Of a DNA stretch of 64,000 nucleotides, positions 29,911 through 39,788 are shown in pieces. The notes beneath the pieces were generated by a model that was not told where the DNA came from, made no database searches, and saw only the letters and a list, made by a program, of their open reading frames with translations. Position 1 is the first letter of the stretch. Each line of letters starts with the position of its first letter. Both the position numbers and the translations under genes were made by a program. Source of the stretch: Erythrobacteraceae bacterium CFH 75059 (GTDB lineage: Bacteria > Pseudomonadota > Alphaproteobacteria > Sphingomonadales > Sphingomonadaceae); the NCBI GenBank assembly GCA_004331795.1, contig SJSR01000001.1:62001-126000 (forward strand). Reading direction: 5' to 3'.

Positions 29911-31395
29911 TCAGGGCACGCCCGGCGTGCTCGCGCCCGGATTGTGCCCCGCGGCGGCGAGCGCCGCCAGCCGCGCCTCGTGATCGGCGCGGTTGATGGG
30001 AAACCGCGCCAGCCAGAACGACGTCACCACCGCCAGCACCAGCGACACGGCGGCAAAGACAAGGATCAGGCGATCGATGACGGCGCCGTCGACCGCGCCG
30101 GGCACCGCGCCCTCCGGCAGGCCGGCGAAGGCGACGATCAGCCCGGCCGCGAAGATGCCGATCCCGCCGGCGCACTTCTGGATGAACCAGTTGCCGGCGT
30201 AGAACGACCCCTCCGCACGCCTTCCGGTCCGCTCCTCGAAGGCCTCGACGATTTCGGCCACCATCGACGACCCGGACAGCAGAACCACCACGCTGGCCCA
30301 GTTCGCCACCAGCAGGAAGCCGAAGATCAGGACCGTGGATGCCACACCGCCCGGTTCCGGCCAGAACCCGAGGAGAAACAGCGTGTAGGGCGTAAGCCAG
30401 CAGGCCACGCCGAGCAGCACGATCCGCGACGCCGTCACCGCCTTGCCCCAGCGGCGGTGGAGCGGCCCCACGGTGAGAAACACGGCGACGATGCTGGCGA
30501 ACAGGACGAAGGGCAGGATGTTGAACGCGCCCGGGGTGAACTGCCAGACATAGAGATACAGGTAGTTGATGAGCGCGAAGGTGATGCCCTGGCTCACATA
30601 GGCGGCCACCGAGCCGGCGGCGAGGATCACGAAGGCGCGTTCGGAAAACGCCTCGCGGATTTCGGAGAACGCGCCGCGGAAGGAGAACGGGGCGTGCCGA
30701 TGGGCCGGGTATCCGGCCACCCGCCGGTGCTGCGCCAGCGCCGATCCGAGCACCGAGACCGTGATGAGCGCGCCGCCGAAGATGCCGAACGCGGCATAGC
30801 CGTCCGGGTCCAGCATCCCGCCCGACAGGAACACGCCATAGGCGAGCAGGAGCATCAGCAGCCCGCCCGCCCACCCCAGCAGCCCGCGCCAGCGGAACAG
30901 GTCGGTCCGTTCGTCATAGTCGCGGGTGAGTTCCGGCACGAGGGCGGCGGAGGGCACCTCGACCATCGACAGCAGCAGCCGCACCGTGACCGCAACCGCC
31001 AGCAGCCGCCAGAAGGACGGCTCCTCGCCGGGAAAGGCCCACAGGACCGACCACATGATGCCGAGCGGCACGGCCGCCGCATACATCCACGGCAGGCGCC
31101 GGCCCCAGCTTGTGTAGGTGCGGTCGGACAGGTTGCCGAGCAGCGGATCGATGCACGCGTCGATGAACAGCGCCAGCATCAGCGCGAGGCTGACGGTGGC
31201 CGCTGGCATGCCGAGCACCTGATTGTAGTAGAGCAGCAGGAACACGGCAAAACCGTTGTCCTTGACGCCGAAGGCCACGGCTCCGAACCCGTTGGCAAGC
31301 TTGATCCGGAGGGGGAGCGGCTGCGCCGCGGACGCTGGCGCCGCGCCGCGGCGCGGCGTTCCTGCCAGCTCCTCATCCCGCACCGCCTGCTCCAT
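29911..31395 (-). CDS. MFS transporter, GPH sugar/cation symporter-like
   Basis: 494 residues with about twelve membrane helices. The pattern [44 protein letters not shown] and [12 protein letters not shown] is that of the glycoside-pentoside-hexuronide:cation symporter group (PF13347). The substrate is uncertain. In catabolic clusters of this kind members often import organic acids or terpenoids. GGGAG precedes the start at 31395. It is the first gene of the minus-strand catabolic half, 62 bases upstream of the ACAD11-like gene. Confidence 0.85.
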   Translation of the reverse strand: MEQAVRDEELAGTPRRGAAPASAAQPLPLRIKLANGFGAVAFGVKDNGFAVFLLLYYNQVLGMPAATVSLALMLALFIDACIDPLLGNLSDRTYTSWGRRLPWMYAAAVPLGIMWSVLWAFPGEEPSFWRLLAVAVTVRLLLSMVEVPSAALVPELTRDYDERTDLFRWRGLLGWAGGLLMLLLAYGVFLSGGMLDPDGYAAFGIFGGALITVSVLGSALAQHRRVAGYPAHRHAPFSFRGAFSEIREAFSERAFVILAAGSVAAYVSQGITFALINYLYLYVWQFTPGAFNILPFVLFASIVAVFLTVGPLHRRWGKAVTASRIVLLGVACWLTPYTLFLLGFWPEPGGVASTVLIFGFLLVANWASVVVLLSGSSMVAEIVEAFEERTGRRAEGSFYAGNWFIQKCAGGIGIFAAGLIVAFAGLPEGAVPGAVDGAVIDRLILVFAAVSLVLAVVTSFWLARFPINRADHEARLAALAAAGHNPGASTPGVP

Positions 31396-31570
31396 GCCGA
31401 CTCCCGCAGCTTGCCGGTCCAAGCCTAGGGCGCGCCGGAGCACCGTCAATGGCGGGCGCAATGACGCTACGGCATCCGGGCGAAGGCCATCGCGGGGTTG
31501 CGGAGCCCTGATGACGCGGCCTAGTGTCTGCCGGCCGCGGGGCGACGCGGCGGGCTGAAGGATGAGGATC

Positions 31571-32764
31571 ATGGCCGACCTGACCCAGTTTCGTGAACAG
31601 ACCCGCACCTGGCTGCAACAGAACTGTCCGCCCGAGATGCGCGAGCCGGTCCGGTCCGAGGACGACATCTACTGGGGCGGGCGCGACGCCCGCTTCGCCA
31701 GCGAGGCGCAGCGGGTCTGGTTCGAGGCGTGCCGCGACAAGGGCTACACCGTTCCGGCCTGGCCCAAGGAGTATGGCGGCGCGGGATTGTCGCCGCCGGA
31801 AGCCAAGGTGCTGCGCGAGGAGATGGCCCGCATCGGCGCCCGCCCGCCGCTGTCCTCCTTCGGCATCTGGATGCTCGGACCGGCCCTGCTGCACTTCGGC
31901 ACCGAGGGACAGAAGCAGCGGTTCCTCCGCGAAATCGCCCGCGGCGAGGTCCGCTGGTGCCAGGGCTATTCGGAACCGGGCAGCGGATCGGACCTCGTCT
32001 CCTTGCAGACGTCCGGCGAGGACCGGGGCGACCACTGGCTCGTCAACGGCCAGAAGGTGTGGACCTCCTACGCGGACAAGTGCGACTGGATCTTCTGCCT
32101 CGTACGCACGGATCGGGAGAACAAGTATCGCGGCATCACCTTCATGCTGTTCGACATGACGACGCCCGGCGTGTCGACCAAGCCGATCAAGCTCATCAGC
32201 GGATCGAGCCCTTTCTGCGAGACGTTCTTCGACGACGTGAAGGTGCCCAAAAGCTACGGCGAGGACATCCCCGCGCAGGTGGGCGAGGTCAATCGCGGCT
32301 GGGACGTGGCCAAATACCTTCTCGGCCACGAGCGCGAGATGATCTCGGGCGCGGACAGTTCCGAGCGCACCGCAGGAATAGGGGCCGCGATGAAGCGGGT
32401 GGCCGAGGGCGGCGGCGGCAGTCTCGACCCGCTGCTGAGGGCCGAGCTTGCCCAGTTCGACGTCGACGCGCTTGCCTACGCGTGCATGGGCGAGAAGTTT
32501 CTCGACGAGGTCAAGGTCGGCAAGGCCCACCCGGCGCAGCCGAACATGATGAAGTACGCCGGAACGGAACTGAACAAGCGGCGCCACGAGCTGATGATGG
32601 CGGTCGGAGGCTCGCGCGCGCTGGAATGGGACAGCGAGGAAACCGCGGGCGGCAAGCCGGCGCGTGACTGGCTGCGGACCAAGGCCAACAGCATCGAGGG
32701 CGGCACCAGCGAGATCATGCTGAACGTCGTCGCCAAGCGCATCCTCGACCTGCCGGGCGGTTAA
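31571..32764 (+). CDS. Acyl-CoA dehydrogenase
   Basis: 397-residue FAD enzyme of the acyl-CoA dehydrogenase superfamily, oxidising an acyl-CoA to the enoyl-CoA. Motifs seen are WPKEYGGAGLSPPEAKVLRE, WCQGYSEPGSGSDLVSLQT (flavin/substrate contacts), WLVNGQKVWTSYADKCDW and the C-terminal IEGGTSEIMLNVVAKRIL. ATG 31571 is better spaced from GAAGG than ATG 31562. It is followed 79 bases later by a second, shorter dehydrogenase, a pairing that in steroid degradation gives heteromeric enzymes. Confidence 0.9.
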   Translation: MADLTQFREQTRTWLQQNCPPEMREPVRSEDDIYWGGRDARFASEAQRVWFEACRDKGYTVPAWPKEYGGAGLSPPEAKVLREEMARIGARPPLSSFGIWMLGPALLHFGTEGQKQRFLREIARGEVRWCQGYSEPGSGSDLVSLQTSGEDRGDHWLVNGQKVWTSYADKCDWIFCLVRTDRENKYRGITFMLFDMTTPGVSTKPIKLISGSSPFCETFFDDVKVPKSYGEDIPAQVGEVNRGWDVAKYLLGHEREMISGADSSERTAGIGAAMKRVAEGGGGSLDPLLRAELAQFDVDALAYACMGEKFLDEVKVGKAHPAQPNMMKYAGTELNKRRHELMMAVGGSRALEWDSEETAGGKPARDWLRTKANSIEGGTSEIMLNVVAKRILDLPGG

Positions 32765-32843
32765 GGGGCGCCGCCGGCGCGATCACAGCAGAGGACGAGT
32801 GCGCATCGGCCGACGATCGGCTGATGACGGAAGGGACAAGAGG

Positions 32844-33983
32844 ATGCCGCTTTACCACACCGACGACCAGCAGATGCTGCACGACACCGTTGCGCCGTTC
32901 ATGGCGGAGGAAGGCGGCATTGCCCGGCAGCTGCGGCACTGGCGCGACCGCGACTGCCCCGACGGGTTCGGGCATGCGCTGTGGCGGCAGTTCGCGGAGA
33001 TGGGGTTCACCGGCATCCTCGTCGCGGAAGAGGACGGCGGTCTTGGCATGGGCCATGTCGAGGCGGGCATCCTCCTCGAGGAGGTCGGCCGCAACCTCAC
33101 GCCCTCGCCCTTCCTCGCCACCTCCGTGCTGGTCGCCAGCGCGCTGCGCCATGGCAGCGACGATGTGCGCGGGCGCTGGCTGCCCGGCCTGCTTTCGGGC
33201 GAGACCGTCTACTCCGCCGCGATCGACGAGGGGCCGAAACACCGCCCCGAGCGCATCGCCTGCCGCGCCGAGCGTTCGGGCAACGGATTCCGCCTGACGG
33301 GTCAGAAGGACTTCGTGCTGCACGGGGCGAGCGCCGACATGATCGTGGTCGCGGCGCGCACCTCCGGCGAGGACGGTGAAACCGACGGCATCACCCTGTT
33401 CGCCGTCCCGCGCGATGCCAACGGAATGCAGCACCAGCCGGTGCGGCTGGTCGACAGTTCGGTGGCGACACACACCCGCTTCGACGGCGTGGAACTCGAC
33501 GGCGACGCGGTGATCGGCGAAGTCGACGGCGGCCGGGTGGTGCTCGACGCCATGCTCCGTGCCGGGCGTGTCGGCGCAGCGGCCGAAGGGGTGGGCGTCG
33601 CGCGCGGCGCCATGGACATGACGGTCGGCTATCTCAAGCAGCGCAAGCAGTTCGGCCGGTTCATCGGCGAGTTCCAGGCCCTGCAGCACCGGGCGGCGCA
33701 TCTCTATGCGGAGGTGGAGATCGCCAGGGCGGCAGTGATGAAAGCGGCGCAGTTGCTCGATGCCGGCGCCGAGCAGGCCGACCTGATGACAAGCGTCGCC
33801 AAGGCCAAGGTTGCCAAGGCGGCGCGGTTGGCGGTTCAGGAGGGCGTGCAGATGCATGGCGGCATCGGCATGACCGATGAATACGACATCGGCTTCTACA
33901 TGAAGCGTGACCGGGCGCTGGCGGAGTTCCTGGGCGACGAGCACTATCATGCCGGACGGGTCGCGGCGCTGAGCGGATACTGA
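32844..33983 (+). CDS. Acyl-CoA dehydrogenase
   Basis: 379 residues of the same superfamily as the upstream gene but clearly divergent. It has GFTGILVAEEDGGLGMGHVEAGILLEEVG, then RLTGQKDFVLHGASADMIVV, a C-terminal helical domain with YLKQRKQFGRFIGEFQALQH, and GVQMHGGIGMTDEYDIGFYMKR. The start at MPLYHTDDQQ follows GAAGGG by eight bases. It probably pairs with the 31571 product; the substrate class (cyclic or branched acyl-CoA) is inferred from pairing only. Confidence 0.88.
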   Translation: MPLYHTDDQQMLHDTVAPFMAEEGGIARQLRHWRDRDCPDGFGHALWRQFAEMGFTGILVAEEDGGLGMGHVEAGILLEEVGRNLTPSPFLATSVLVASALRHGSDDVRGRWLPGLLSGETVYSAAIDEGPKHRPERIACRAERSGNGFRLTGQKDFVLHGASADMIVVAARTSGEDGETDGITLFAVPRDANGMQHQPVRLVDSSVATHTRFDGVELDGDAVIGEVDGGRVVLDAMLRAGRVGAAAEGVGVARGAMDMTVGYLKQRKQFGRFIGEFQALQHRAAHLYAEVEIARAAVMKAAQLLDAGAEQADLMTSVAKAKVAKAARLAVQEGVQMHGGIGMTDEYDIGFYMKRDRALAEFLGDEHYHAGRVAALSGY

Positions 33984-34063
33984 TCCGCCGGGCGGATGCA
34001 GGTCCCCAGGCGCGGCTCGACGCACGGCGGCTGACTGGCTGAGAACAAGCGGAGTTCACCTCA

Positions 34064-34870
34064 ATGAACCTTACAGACCTTTTCTCCCTCGACGGCCGGG
34101 TGGCGCTCGTCACCGGCGGATCGCGCGGCATCGGGCGGATGATCGTCGAAGGCCTGCTCGCCGCGGGCGCGGCGTGGGTCTACATCGTCGCCCGCAAGGC
34201 GGAGCAGGTGGAGGAAACCGTCGACGCGCTGGGCGGCAAGGTGATCGGCCTTGTCGGCGATCTCAGCCAGATGGACGGCATCCAGCGGCTCGCGGACGAG
34301 CTGGCCGCGCGCGAGGACCGGCTCGATCTGCTCGTCAACAATGCAGGCGCGGCGTGGGGCGCGGAGTTCGAGGAATTTCCGGAGGCCGGCTGGGACCGGA
34401 CGATGGACCTGAACCTCAAGACGCCCTTCTTCCTGACGCAGAAGCTCTACCCGCTGCTGAAAGCCGCCGCCTCGCCCGACCGCCCGGCCAAGGTGCTCAT
34501 GATCGCGTCGATTGACGGGATGAAGAGCAATCCGTGGGAAACCTATCCCTATCAGGCGTCGAAGGCGGGCCTCATCCACCTCACCCGCCGGATGGCCGCG
34601 CGGCTGATCCGCGACAACATCGTCGTCAACGGCATCGGTCCCGGAGCGTTTCCGTCCGCCATGAACCGCGCCGCCCGCGACAACGAGGAGATGGTCAGCC
34701 GCGGCATTCCGGCGCGCCGGGTCGGCGTGACCGAGGACATGGCGGCGGGCGCGATCTACCTGCTCAGCCGCGCGGGCGACTATGTGGTAGGCACGACGAT
34801 CCCCATCGACGGCGGGGTCGTGAACGCGAATGTCGGGGCTGGAAACTTCGTCGATCCGTCGGGGCGGTGA
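34064..34870 (+). CDS. Short-chain dehydrogenase/reductase
   Basis: 268-residue classical SDR. It has a Rossmann glycine motif TGGSRGIG, NNAGAAWG, and the active-site serine (MIASIDGMKS) with YQASKAG (Tyr-x3-Lys). The family oxidises or reduces hydroxyl/keto groups with NAD(P). Placed after two acyl-CoA dehydrogenases, it may act as a 3-hydroxyacyl-CoA or related dehydrogenase; this is inference. The C-terminus after IPIDGGVV carries a short Gly/Asn extension. Spacing to the previous stop is 80 bases. Confidence 0.88.
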   Translation: MNLTDLFSLDGRVALVTGGSRGIGRMIVEGLLAAGAAWVYIVARKAEQVEETVDALGGKVIGLVGDLSQMDGIQRLADELAAREDRLDLLVNNAGAAWGAEFEEFPEAGWDRTMDLNLKTPFFLTQKLYPLLKAAASPDRPAKVLMIASIDGMKSNPWETYPYQASKAGLIHLTRRMAARLIRDNIVVNGIGPGAFPSAMNRAARDNEEMVSRGIPARRVGVTEDMAAGAIYLLSRAGDYVVGTTIPIDGGVVNANVGAGNFVDPSGR

Positions 34871-34898
34871 GAGGACAGGGGGCCGATGGATACGGCCC

Positions 34899-35552
34899 TC
34901 ACCCCATCAGGCCGCGCACGAAATCGACCAGCCCGGTCTGCCGCGCCCGCCTGAGCCGCTCCGCCTTCAGGATGCCGTGCACGGCGGCAAAGCACCGGTC
35001 GAAGTCGTCGTTGACGACCACGTAGTCATAGCCGTCCCAGTGGCTGATCTCAGAGCGGGCGCGGGCCATGCGGTACTGGACCACGTCCTCGCTGTCCGAT
35101 CCGCGTGAGCGGAGCCGTTCCTCCAGCGCCGCGATCGAGGGGGGCAGGAGGAACACGCGGACGACGTCCACCTCCATCCTCTGATAGAGTTGCTGCGTTC
35201 CCTGCCAGTCGATGTCGAACAGGAAGTCCTGTCCCGCCTTCAGCCCGGCCTTGATCTGCGCCTTGGGCGTGCCGTACAGGTGGCCGAACACCTCCGCCCA
35301 TTCGAGCAGTTCGCCATCGTCGACCATGCGGCGGAACGCCGCTTCCGTGACGAAGTGGTAGTCGCGCCCGTCGACCTCGCCCGGTCGCGGCTGCCGGGTC
35401 GTGACGGACACCGACAGGCGGATGTCGCTGTCATTCTCCAGCAGGCTGCGCGCAACGGTGGTCTTGCCCGCGCCGGAGGGCGAGGAGAGGATGAACATCA
35501 GGCCGCGGCGCTGAAGCTGGTCACGACTGGCGGGCACGCTGTCAGGAGGCAT
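34899..35552 (-). CDS. gmk: Guanylate kinase
   Basis: 217 residues. Gmk phosphorylates GMP to GDP with ATP, which is essential for GTP supply. The P-loop is SSPSGAGKTTVARSL. The GMP-binding segment is SVSVTTRQPRPGEVDGRDYHFV, and FLFDIDWQGTQQL and RMARARSEISHWDGYDYVV follow. The N-terminal 17 residues before the fold (PPDSVPASRDQLQRRG) are longer than average. A start at MFILSSPSG (residue 19) would also give a working enzyme. It converges with the SDR gene, with 28 bases between stops. Confidence 0.95.
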   Translation of the reverse strand: MPPDSVPASRDQLQRRGLMFILSSPSGAGKTTVARSLLENDSDIRLSVSVTTRQPRPGEVDGRDYHFVTEAAFRRMVDDGELLEWAEVFGHLYGTPKAQIKAGLKAGQDFLFDIDWQGTQQLYQRMEVDVVRVFLLPPSIAALEERLRSRGSDSEDVVQYRMARARSEISHWDGYDYVVVNDDFDRCFAAVHGILKAERLRRARQTGLVDFVRGLMG

Positions 35553-35615
35553 AGCCGCTGTTGGCGCAAACCGGCCGCCTTGCGCAAGGGGCCGCTGGCA
35601 GCGCGCCCCCCGTGT

Positions 35616-36110
35616 TCAATCGGCCATGCTGGCCAGGGTGTCTTCACCCTCCCGCTGCGCCTTGGCTTTGCCCTTCCGCCGGGCCTGGCTCCGTTCGTAC
35701 AGCGCCTTGGCCAGCAGCGTGCCGCCGACCAGCGCCGCGCCCGGCACCGACCGGGTCGCGACCCGGCTCGCCCCCGCCAGCGCCAGCGTGCGCAGGATCG
35801 ACTTCTTCTCCACGATCCGCTTGGCCTGCGTGTCGTCATACCGGTTCTGCAGGACCGACTTGTGCACGGTGTTGCGCATCAGCTGCGAGATGCCGCGCAT
35901 CGCGATGTCGGCCATGAACATGTTGGTGGCCGGATTGGGCGACAGCCCGAGCGTTCCCGGCCCGTCGCTGCGCGCCAGCGGCTTCGTCAGGCGGCTGAGC
36001 TGGCGCCCCGCCATGTCGGTGACATGCTCGTCCCGCTCGTCGCTTGCGCCGGCGGCTCCCCGCCGTCCGCCCTTGCGCCCGTGCTGCCCGGTGGCGTTCC
36101 TCGTCATCAC
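35616..36110 (-). CDS. Conserved sphingomonad hypothetical protein
   Basis: 164 residues. The basic, Gly-rich N-terminus is probably disordered. The body includes MADIAMRGISQLMRNTVHKSVLQNRYDD, AKRIVEKKSILRTLALAGASRVAT and RSVPGAALVGGTLLAKALYERSQARRKG. A conserved core around RSVPGAALVGG...LLAK is familiar from many sphingomonad genomes with no assigned function. The hydrophobic stretch near 125-140 is too short to call a membrane helix firmly. ATG 36110 or 36107 could be the start. Confidence 0.65.
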   Translation of the reverse strand: MMTRNATGQHGRKGGRRGAAGASDERDEHVTDMAGRQLSRLTKPLARSDGPGTLGLSPNPATNMFMADIAMRGISQLMRNTVHKSVLQNRYDDTQAKRIVEKKSILRTLALAGASRVATRSVPGAALVGGTLLAKALYERSQARRKGKAKAQREGEDTLASMAD

Positions 36111-36154
36111 GTCATCCCATGCACCTTGGCCGGGAGAGTGTTCGCGCCCGGCGC

Positions 36155-36658
36155 CTACTTCTTGCGGCCGAAATCGACCGTGACGACGTTCGAGCCGTCC
36201 TCGCCCTGTTCAACCGTGGGCGCGGAGGCCGGTTCCCCCCCGTCATTGACGCTGTCGGAGGCGCCGTGAGGTTCGGGATCGGCGGCGACGGCCTGGAAAT
36301 GCAGCCCGAAATCGACCGCAGGATCGACGAACTGGGTCACCGCCGCGAAGGGAATGGTGAGCTTGGCCGGACGCTGGTTGAAGGACAGGCCGACGCTGAA
36401 GCCCAGCTCGTCCACCGTGAGATCCCAGAACTTGTTCTGCAGGACGATCGTCATTTCGTCCGGGAACCGCTCGCGCAGATGCGGCGGGATGTCCACACCG
36501 GGAGCGCCCGATTTGAAGGTGATGTAGAAGTGGTGCGCACCCGGCAGCACGCCGCCGCTGTCCTCCACGATCGACAGAACCCGGCCGACCACGGCGCGCA
36601 GCGCCTCCTGCACGATCGTGTCGTAAGGGATCAGGCTGTCGCGTGGCTCCTCGCTCAT
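36155..36658 (-). CDS. sspB: SspB-family ClpXP specificity adaptor
   Basis: 167 residues of the SspB fold. SspB tethers ssrA-tagged and some regulatory proteins to ClpXP for degradation. Recognisable segments are SLIPYDTIVQEALRAVVGRVL, HHFYITFKSGAPGVDIPPHL, FPDEMTIVLQNKFWDL and LSFNQRPAKLTIPFAAVTQF. The disordered tail ends VVTVDFGRKK, resembling the C-terminal ClpX-docking peptide. The start at MSEEPRDS is chosen from the family; upstream in-frame sequence is antisense to hisB. It is divergent from hisB with 88 bases between starts. Confidence 0.9.
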   Translation of the reverse strand: MSEEPRDSLIPYDTIVQEALRAVVGRVLSIVEDSGGVLPGAHHFYITFKSGAPGVDIPPHLRERFPDEMTIVLQNKFWDLTVDELGFSVGLSFNQRPAKLTIPFAAVTQFVDPAVDFGLHFQAVAADPEPHGASDSVNDGGEPASAPTVEQGEDGSNVVTVDFGRKK

Positions 36659-36746
36659 GGATGTGTCGTGACCTGCCCGCCGCCCCCGGTCAAGCACGAA
36701 TGCAGCGCTTGGATTGCCGCACGCAGCCGTTATAGCCCCACCCATC

Positions 36747-37340
36747 ATGCGCAGCGCCACCATCTCCCGCCACACCGCCGAAACCCGCATCGAGGTCGCG
36801 GTCGATCTTGACGGAACGGGCCGCTACGACGTGGCCACCGGGATCGGCTTTCTCGATCACATGGTGGAGCAGGTCGCCAAGCACTCGCTCATCGACATCA
36901 CCATGAAGGTGGAAGGCGACCTTCACGTTGACCAGCACCACACGACCGAGGACAGCGCCTTGGCGCTCGGGCAGGCGCTGCTCAAGGCGCTCGGCGACAA
37001 GGCCGGGATCGGGCGGTACGGCCACGCCTATTCGCCGATGGACGAGACGCTGGCGCGGGTGGCGCTGGACCTCTCGGGGCGCTCCTACCTCGTCTGGCGC
37101 GCCGGCTTCACCCAGGCCAAGCTGGGCGAATGGGACACGGAACTGATCGAGCACTGGTTCCACTCCATCGCGCAGACGGCGGGCATCACCCTGCATGTGG
37201 AGGTGCTGTACGGCACCAACAACCACCACGTCTGCGAGGCAATCTACAAGGGGTTTGCCCGCGCGCTGCGCCAGGCGGTCGAAAAGGACCGCCGCAAGGG
37301 CGAGGCGGTGCCGTCCACCAAGGGACAGCTCGGTGGCTGA
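36747..37340 (+). CDS. hisB: Imidazoleglycerol-phosphate dehydratase
   Basis: 197-residue monofunctional HisB, sixth step of histidine synthesis. The manganese-binding motifs are visible: [36 protein letters not shown], and in the second half [18 protein letters not shown] and [21 protein letters not shown]. The start at [14 protein letters not shown] matches the family. The C-terminus ends [10 protein letters not shown] and overlaps the start of hisH by eight bases. Confidence 0.97.
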   Translation: MRSATISRHTAETRIEVAVDLDGTGRYDVATGIGFLDHMVEQVAKHSLIDITMKVEGDLHVDQHHTTEDSALALGQALLKALGDKAGIGRYGHAYSPMDETLARVALDLSGRSYLVWRAGFTQAKLGEWDTELIEHWFHSIAQTAGITLHVEVLYGTNNHHVCEAIYKGFARALRQAVEKDRRKGEAVPSTKGQLGG

Positions 37341-37965
37341 CAACGCCGCGGTCTGCCTCGTCGACTACGGCGGCGGCAACCTTCATTCTGTCGTCAACGC
37401 GTTGCGGGTTGCGGGGGCGACGGTCACGGTGAGCGCCGACGCGGATGTGATCGCCAGGGCCGACCGGATCGTCCTGCCCGGTGTCGGCGCCTTTGCCGCC
37501 TGCGCCGCCGGCCTGCGCGCGGCAGACGGGGTCATCGAGGCGCTGCACCACCGGGTGCGCGGCGGCGGGGTGCCGTTTCTCGGCGTCTGCGTCGGCATGC
37601 AACTGCTCGCCACGACGGGAGAAGAACACGGCGAAAGCGCCGGGCTGGACTGGATCCCGGGGACCGTGCGCCGGATCGATCCCGCGGATCCGACGGTCAA
37701 GGTGCCGCACATGGGCTGGAACGATGTCGTGCCGATGCCGCACCCCGGCCCCGCCGAACTGCTCGTCGACGGGGAGGCGTACTTCCTGCACTCCTATGCC
37801 TTTCATCCGGTGAGCGGCCGCGACATCGCCGCGATGACCGACCATGGCGGCGGGCTGGTGGCGGCCGTGGGACGCGACAACATGCTCGGGGTGCAGTTCC
37901 ATCCTGAGAAGAGCCAGCGCTACGGCATCGGCCTGCTCGAGCGGTTTCTGGAGTGGCGACCATGA
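37333..37965 (+). CDS. hisH: Imidazole glycerol phosphate synthase, glutaminase subunit
   Basis: 210-residue class I glutaminase that feeds ammonia to HisF. The nucleophile cysteine lies in [12 protein letters not shown], and the histidine/glutamate pair in [13 protein letters not shown]. It begins at GTG 37333 ([19 protein letters not shown]), overlapping hisB by eight bases. YGGGNLHSV replaces the common YGxGNLxSV, a harmless variant. Its stop overlaps the hisA ATG. Confidence 0.96.
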   Translation: MADNAAVCLVDYGGGNLHSVVNALRVAGATVTVSADADVIARADRIVLPGVGAFAACAAGLRAADGVIEALHHRVRGGGVPFLGVCVGMQLLATTGEEHGESAGLDWIPGTVRRIDPADPTVKVPHMGWNDVVPMPHPGPAELLVDGEAYFLHSYAFHPVSGRDIAAMTDHGGGLVAAVGRDNMLGVQFHPEKSQRYGIGLLERFLEWRP

Positions 37966-38693
37966 TCGTGTTTCCGGCCATCGACCTCAAGGATGGTCAG
38001 GTCGTGCGCCTGTCCGAAGGCGACATGGCCCGCGCGACGGTCTATGGCGGCGATCCGGCCGCGCAGGCTCGCGCCTTTGCGGAAGCGGGCGCGCAGCATC
38101 TCCACGTGGTCGATCTCGACGGGGCGTTCGCCGGAGAGAGCCGCAACGCTGCCGCGGTGGAGGCCATCATCGACGCCTTTCCCGGCCACGTGCAGCTTGG
38201 CGGAGGCATCCGCAACGCGCAGGCGGTGGAACGGTGGTTCTCGGCGGGCGTGTCGCGGGTCGTGATCGGCTCCGCAGCCCTGAGCGACCCGCCGTTCGTG
38301 CGGGACATGGCCCGCACGTGGGAGAACGGCATCGTGGTGGCGGTGGACGCGCGTGACGGGATGGTGGCGACACACGGCTGGGCCGACGTGTCGGACGTCC
38401 CCGTCGCCGACATGGCGCGGTGGTTCGAGGACGCCGGCGTTGCGGCGCTGCTGTTCACCGACATCGGCCGCGACGGGCTGCTGAAAGGGGTCAACGTCGA
38501 TGCAACGGTGGAACTGGCCCGCGCGGTCAGCCTTCCCGTAATCGCCAGCGGCGGAGTGAAGGGGCTGGACGACATCTACCTCCTTTCCCTGCACGCGGCC
38601 GACGGCATCGAGGGGGTGATCACGGGCCGCGCGCTGTATGACGGCCGTCTGGATCTCGGCGCCGCGCTGGCGTTGGCCGGGCGCGCGTCATGA
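37962..38693 (+). CDS. hisA: Phosphoribosylformimino-AICAR ribotide isomerase
   Basis: 243-residue (beta-alpha)8 barrel doing the Amadori rearrangement before HisF/HisH. Catalytic aspartates are in [14 protein letters not shown] and [13 protein letters not shown]. Phosphate loops are [10 protein letters not shown] and [10 protein letters not shown]. The ATG at 37962 overlaps the hisH stop (ATGA). A GTG three codons upstream is in frame but less likely. Confidence 0.96.
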   Translation: MIVFPAIDLKDGQVVRLSEGDMARATVYGGDPAAQARAFAEAGAQHLHVVDLDGAFAGESRNAAAVEAIIDAFPGHVQLGGGIRNAQAVERWFSAGVSRVVIGSAALSDPPFVRDMARTWENGIVVAVDARDGMVATHGWADVSDVPVADMARWFEDAGVAALLFTDIGRDGLLKGVNVDATVELARAVSLPVIASGGVKGLDDIYLLSLHAADGIEGVITGRALYDGRLDLGAALALAGRAS

Positions 38694-39460
38694 CGGTCCG
38701 CATCCGCGTCATCCCCTGTCTCGATGTGGCGGACGGCCGCGTGGTGAAGGGCGTCAACTTCGTCGAGCTGCGCGACGCGGGCGATCCGGTCGAGCAGGCG
38801 CGCGCCTATGACCAGGCCGGCGCCGACGAACTGTGCTTCCTCGACATCTCGGCCAGCCACGAGGGGCGCGGCACGCTGCTCGACGTGGTGCGGCGCACGG
38901 CCGAGGTCTGCTTCATGCCGCTGACCGTAGGCGGCGGCGTGCGGACGGTGGAGGATGCGCGGGCGCTGCTGCTGGCTGGCGCCGACAAGGTGGCGGTCAA
39001 CTCCGCCGCCGTTGCCGACCCCGATCTCGTCGCCCGGCTGGCCGACCGTTTCGGCAGCCAGTGCGTCGTCGCCAGCATCGACGCCCGCGCCGTGACCAGC
39101 GGCGACGCGCGCGGATGGGAAGTGTTCACGCATGGGGGGCGCCGGGCCACGGGTCTCGACGCGGTCGAGCACGCGCGCCGGCTTGCCGATCTGGGCGCGG
39201 GGGAGCTGCTGGTGACCTCGATGGATGGCGACGGGACGCGTGAGGGCTACGACCTCGAACTCACGCGTGCCGTGGCCGACGCGGTGCCGGTGCCGGTCGT
39301 GGCCAGCGGCGGCGCGGGAACCCTGCAGCACCTGGTCGACGGCGTCACGAAGGGACACGCCAGCGCCGTGCTGGCCGCCTCGATCTTCCACTGGGGCCAG
39401 CACACCGTGCGCGAGGCGCATGCCGCCCTGCGTGCGGCCGGATTGCCGGCCCGTGGCTGA
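38690..39460 (+). CDS. hisF: Imidazole glycerol phosphate synthase, cyclase subunit
   Basis: 256-residue barrel paralogue of HisA that closes the imidazole ring and releases AICAR. It starts [21 protein letters not shown] with the catalytic Asp. Other family segments are [47 protein letters not shown] (second catalytic Asp) and [12 protein letters not shown]. It overlaps hisA by four bases (ATGA) and hisE by eight. Confidence 0.97.
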   Translation: MTVRIRVIPCLDVADGRVVKGVNFVELRDAGDPVEQARAYDQAGADELCFLDISASHEGRGTLLDVVRRTAEVCFMPLTVGGGVRTVEDARALLLAGADKVAVNSAAVADPDLVARLADRFGSQCVVASIDARAVTSGDARGWEVFTHGGRRATGLDAVEHARRLADLGAGELLVTSMDGDGTREGYDLELTRAVADAVPVPVVASGGAGTLQHLVDGVTKGHASAVLAASIFHWGQHTVREAHAALRAAGLPARG

Positions 39461-39788
39461 TCCCCGCATTCTCTCGCGGCTCGAGGCCGCCATCGCGCGG
39501 CGCCGCGCGGCGGACGATGCGCAAAGCTACGTGGCGGCGCTGCACCGGCGCGGGCTTCCGGTGATCGCCCGCAAGCTGGGCGAGGAAGCGGTGGAGACGG
39601 TCGTCGCCGCGCTGTCGGGCAGCCACGAGGAGACGGTCGGCGAGGCGGCCGACCTGATCTTCCATCTCCTCATCCTGCTGTCCGCCCGGGAGGTGCCGTT
39701 CGACGCCGTGCTCAATGAACTGGCCCGGCGGGAGGGTGTCTCCGGGCTGGAGGAGAAAGCCATGCGGAGTGAACGCGATGCCGATTGA
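39453..39788 (+). CDS. hisE: Phosphoribosyl-ATP pyrophosphatase
   Basis: 111-residue MazG-like HisE, second step of the pathway. It has [23 protein letters not shown], then the metal-binding helices [14 protein letters not shown] (EE...E) and [17 protein letters not shown] (E...D). It begins at GTG 39453 inside the hisF end and its stop lies 11 bases inside the next gene. The separate HisI cyclohydrolase is not in this window. Confidence 0.93.
   Translation: MADPRILSRLEAAIARRRAADDAQSYVAALHRRGLPVIARKLGEEAVETVVAALSGSHEETVGEAADLIFHLLILLSAREVPFDAVLNELARREGVSGLEEKAMRSERDAD

Noticed and set aside
31396-31668. 91-residue upstream extension of the MFS transporter.
   Set aside because: It is polar, Arg-rich and antisense to the start of the dehydrogenase gene at 31571; a ribosome site and transporter start are present at 31395.
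34877-34899. GGGCCG...CGGCCC hairpin between the SDR and gmk genes as a terminator.
   Set aside because: Only six base pairs and no T run; too weak to list as a feature.
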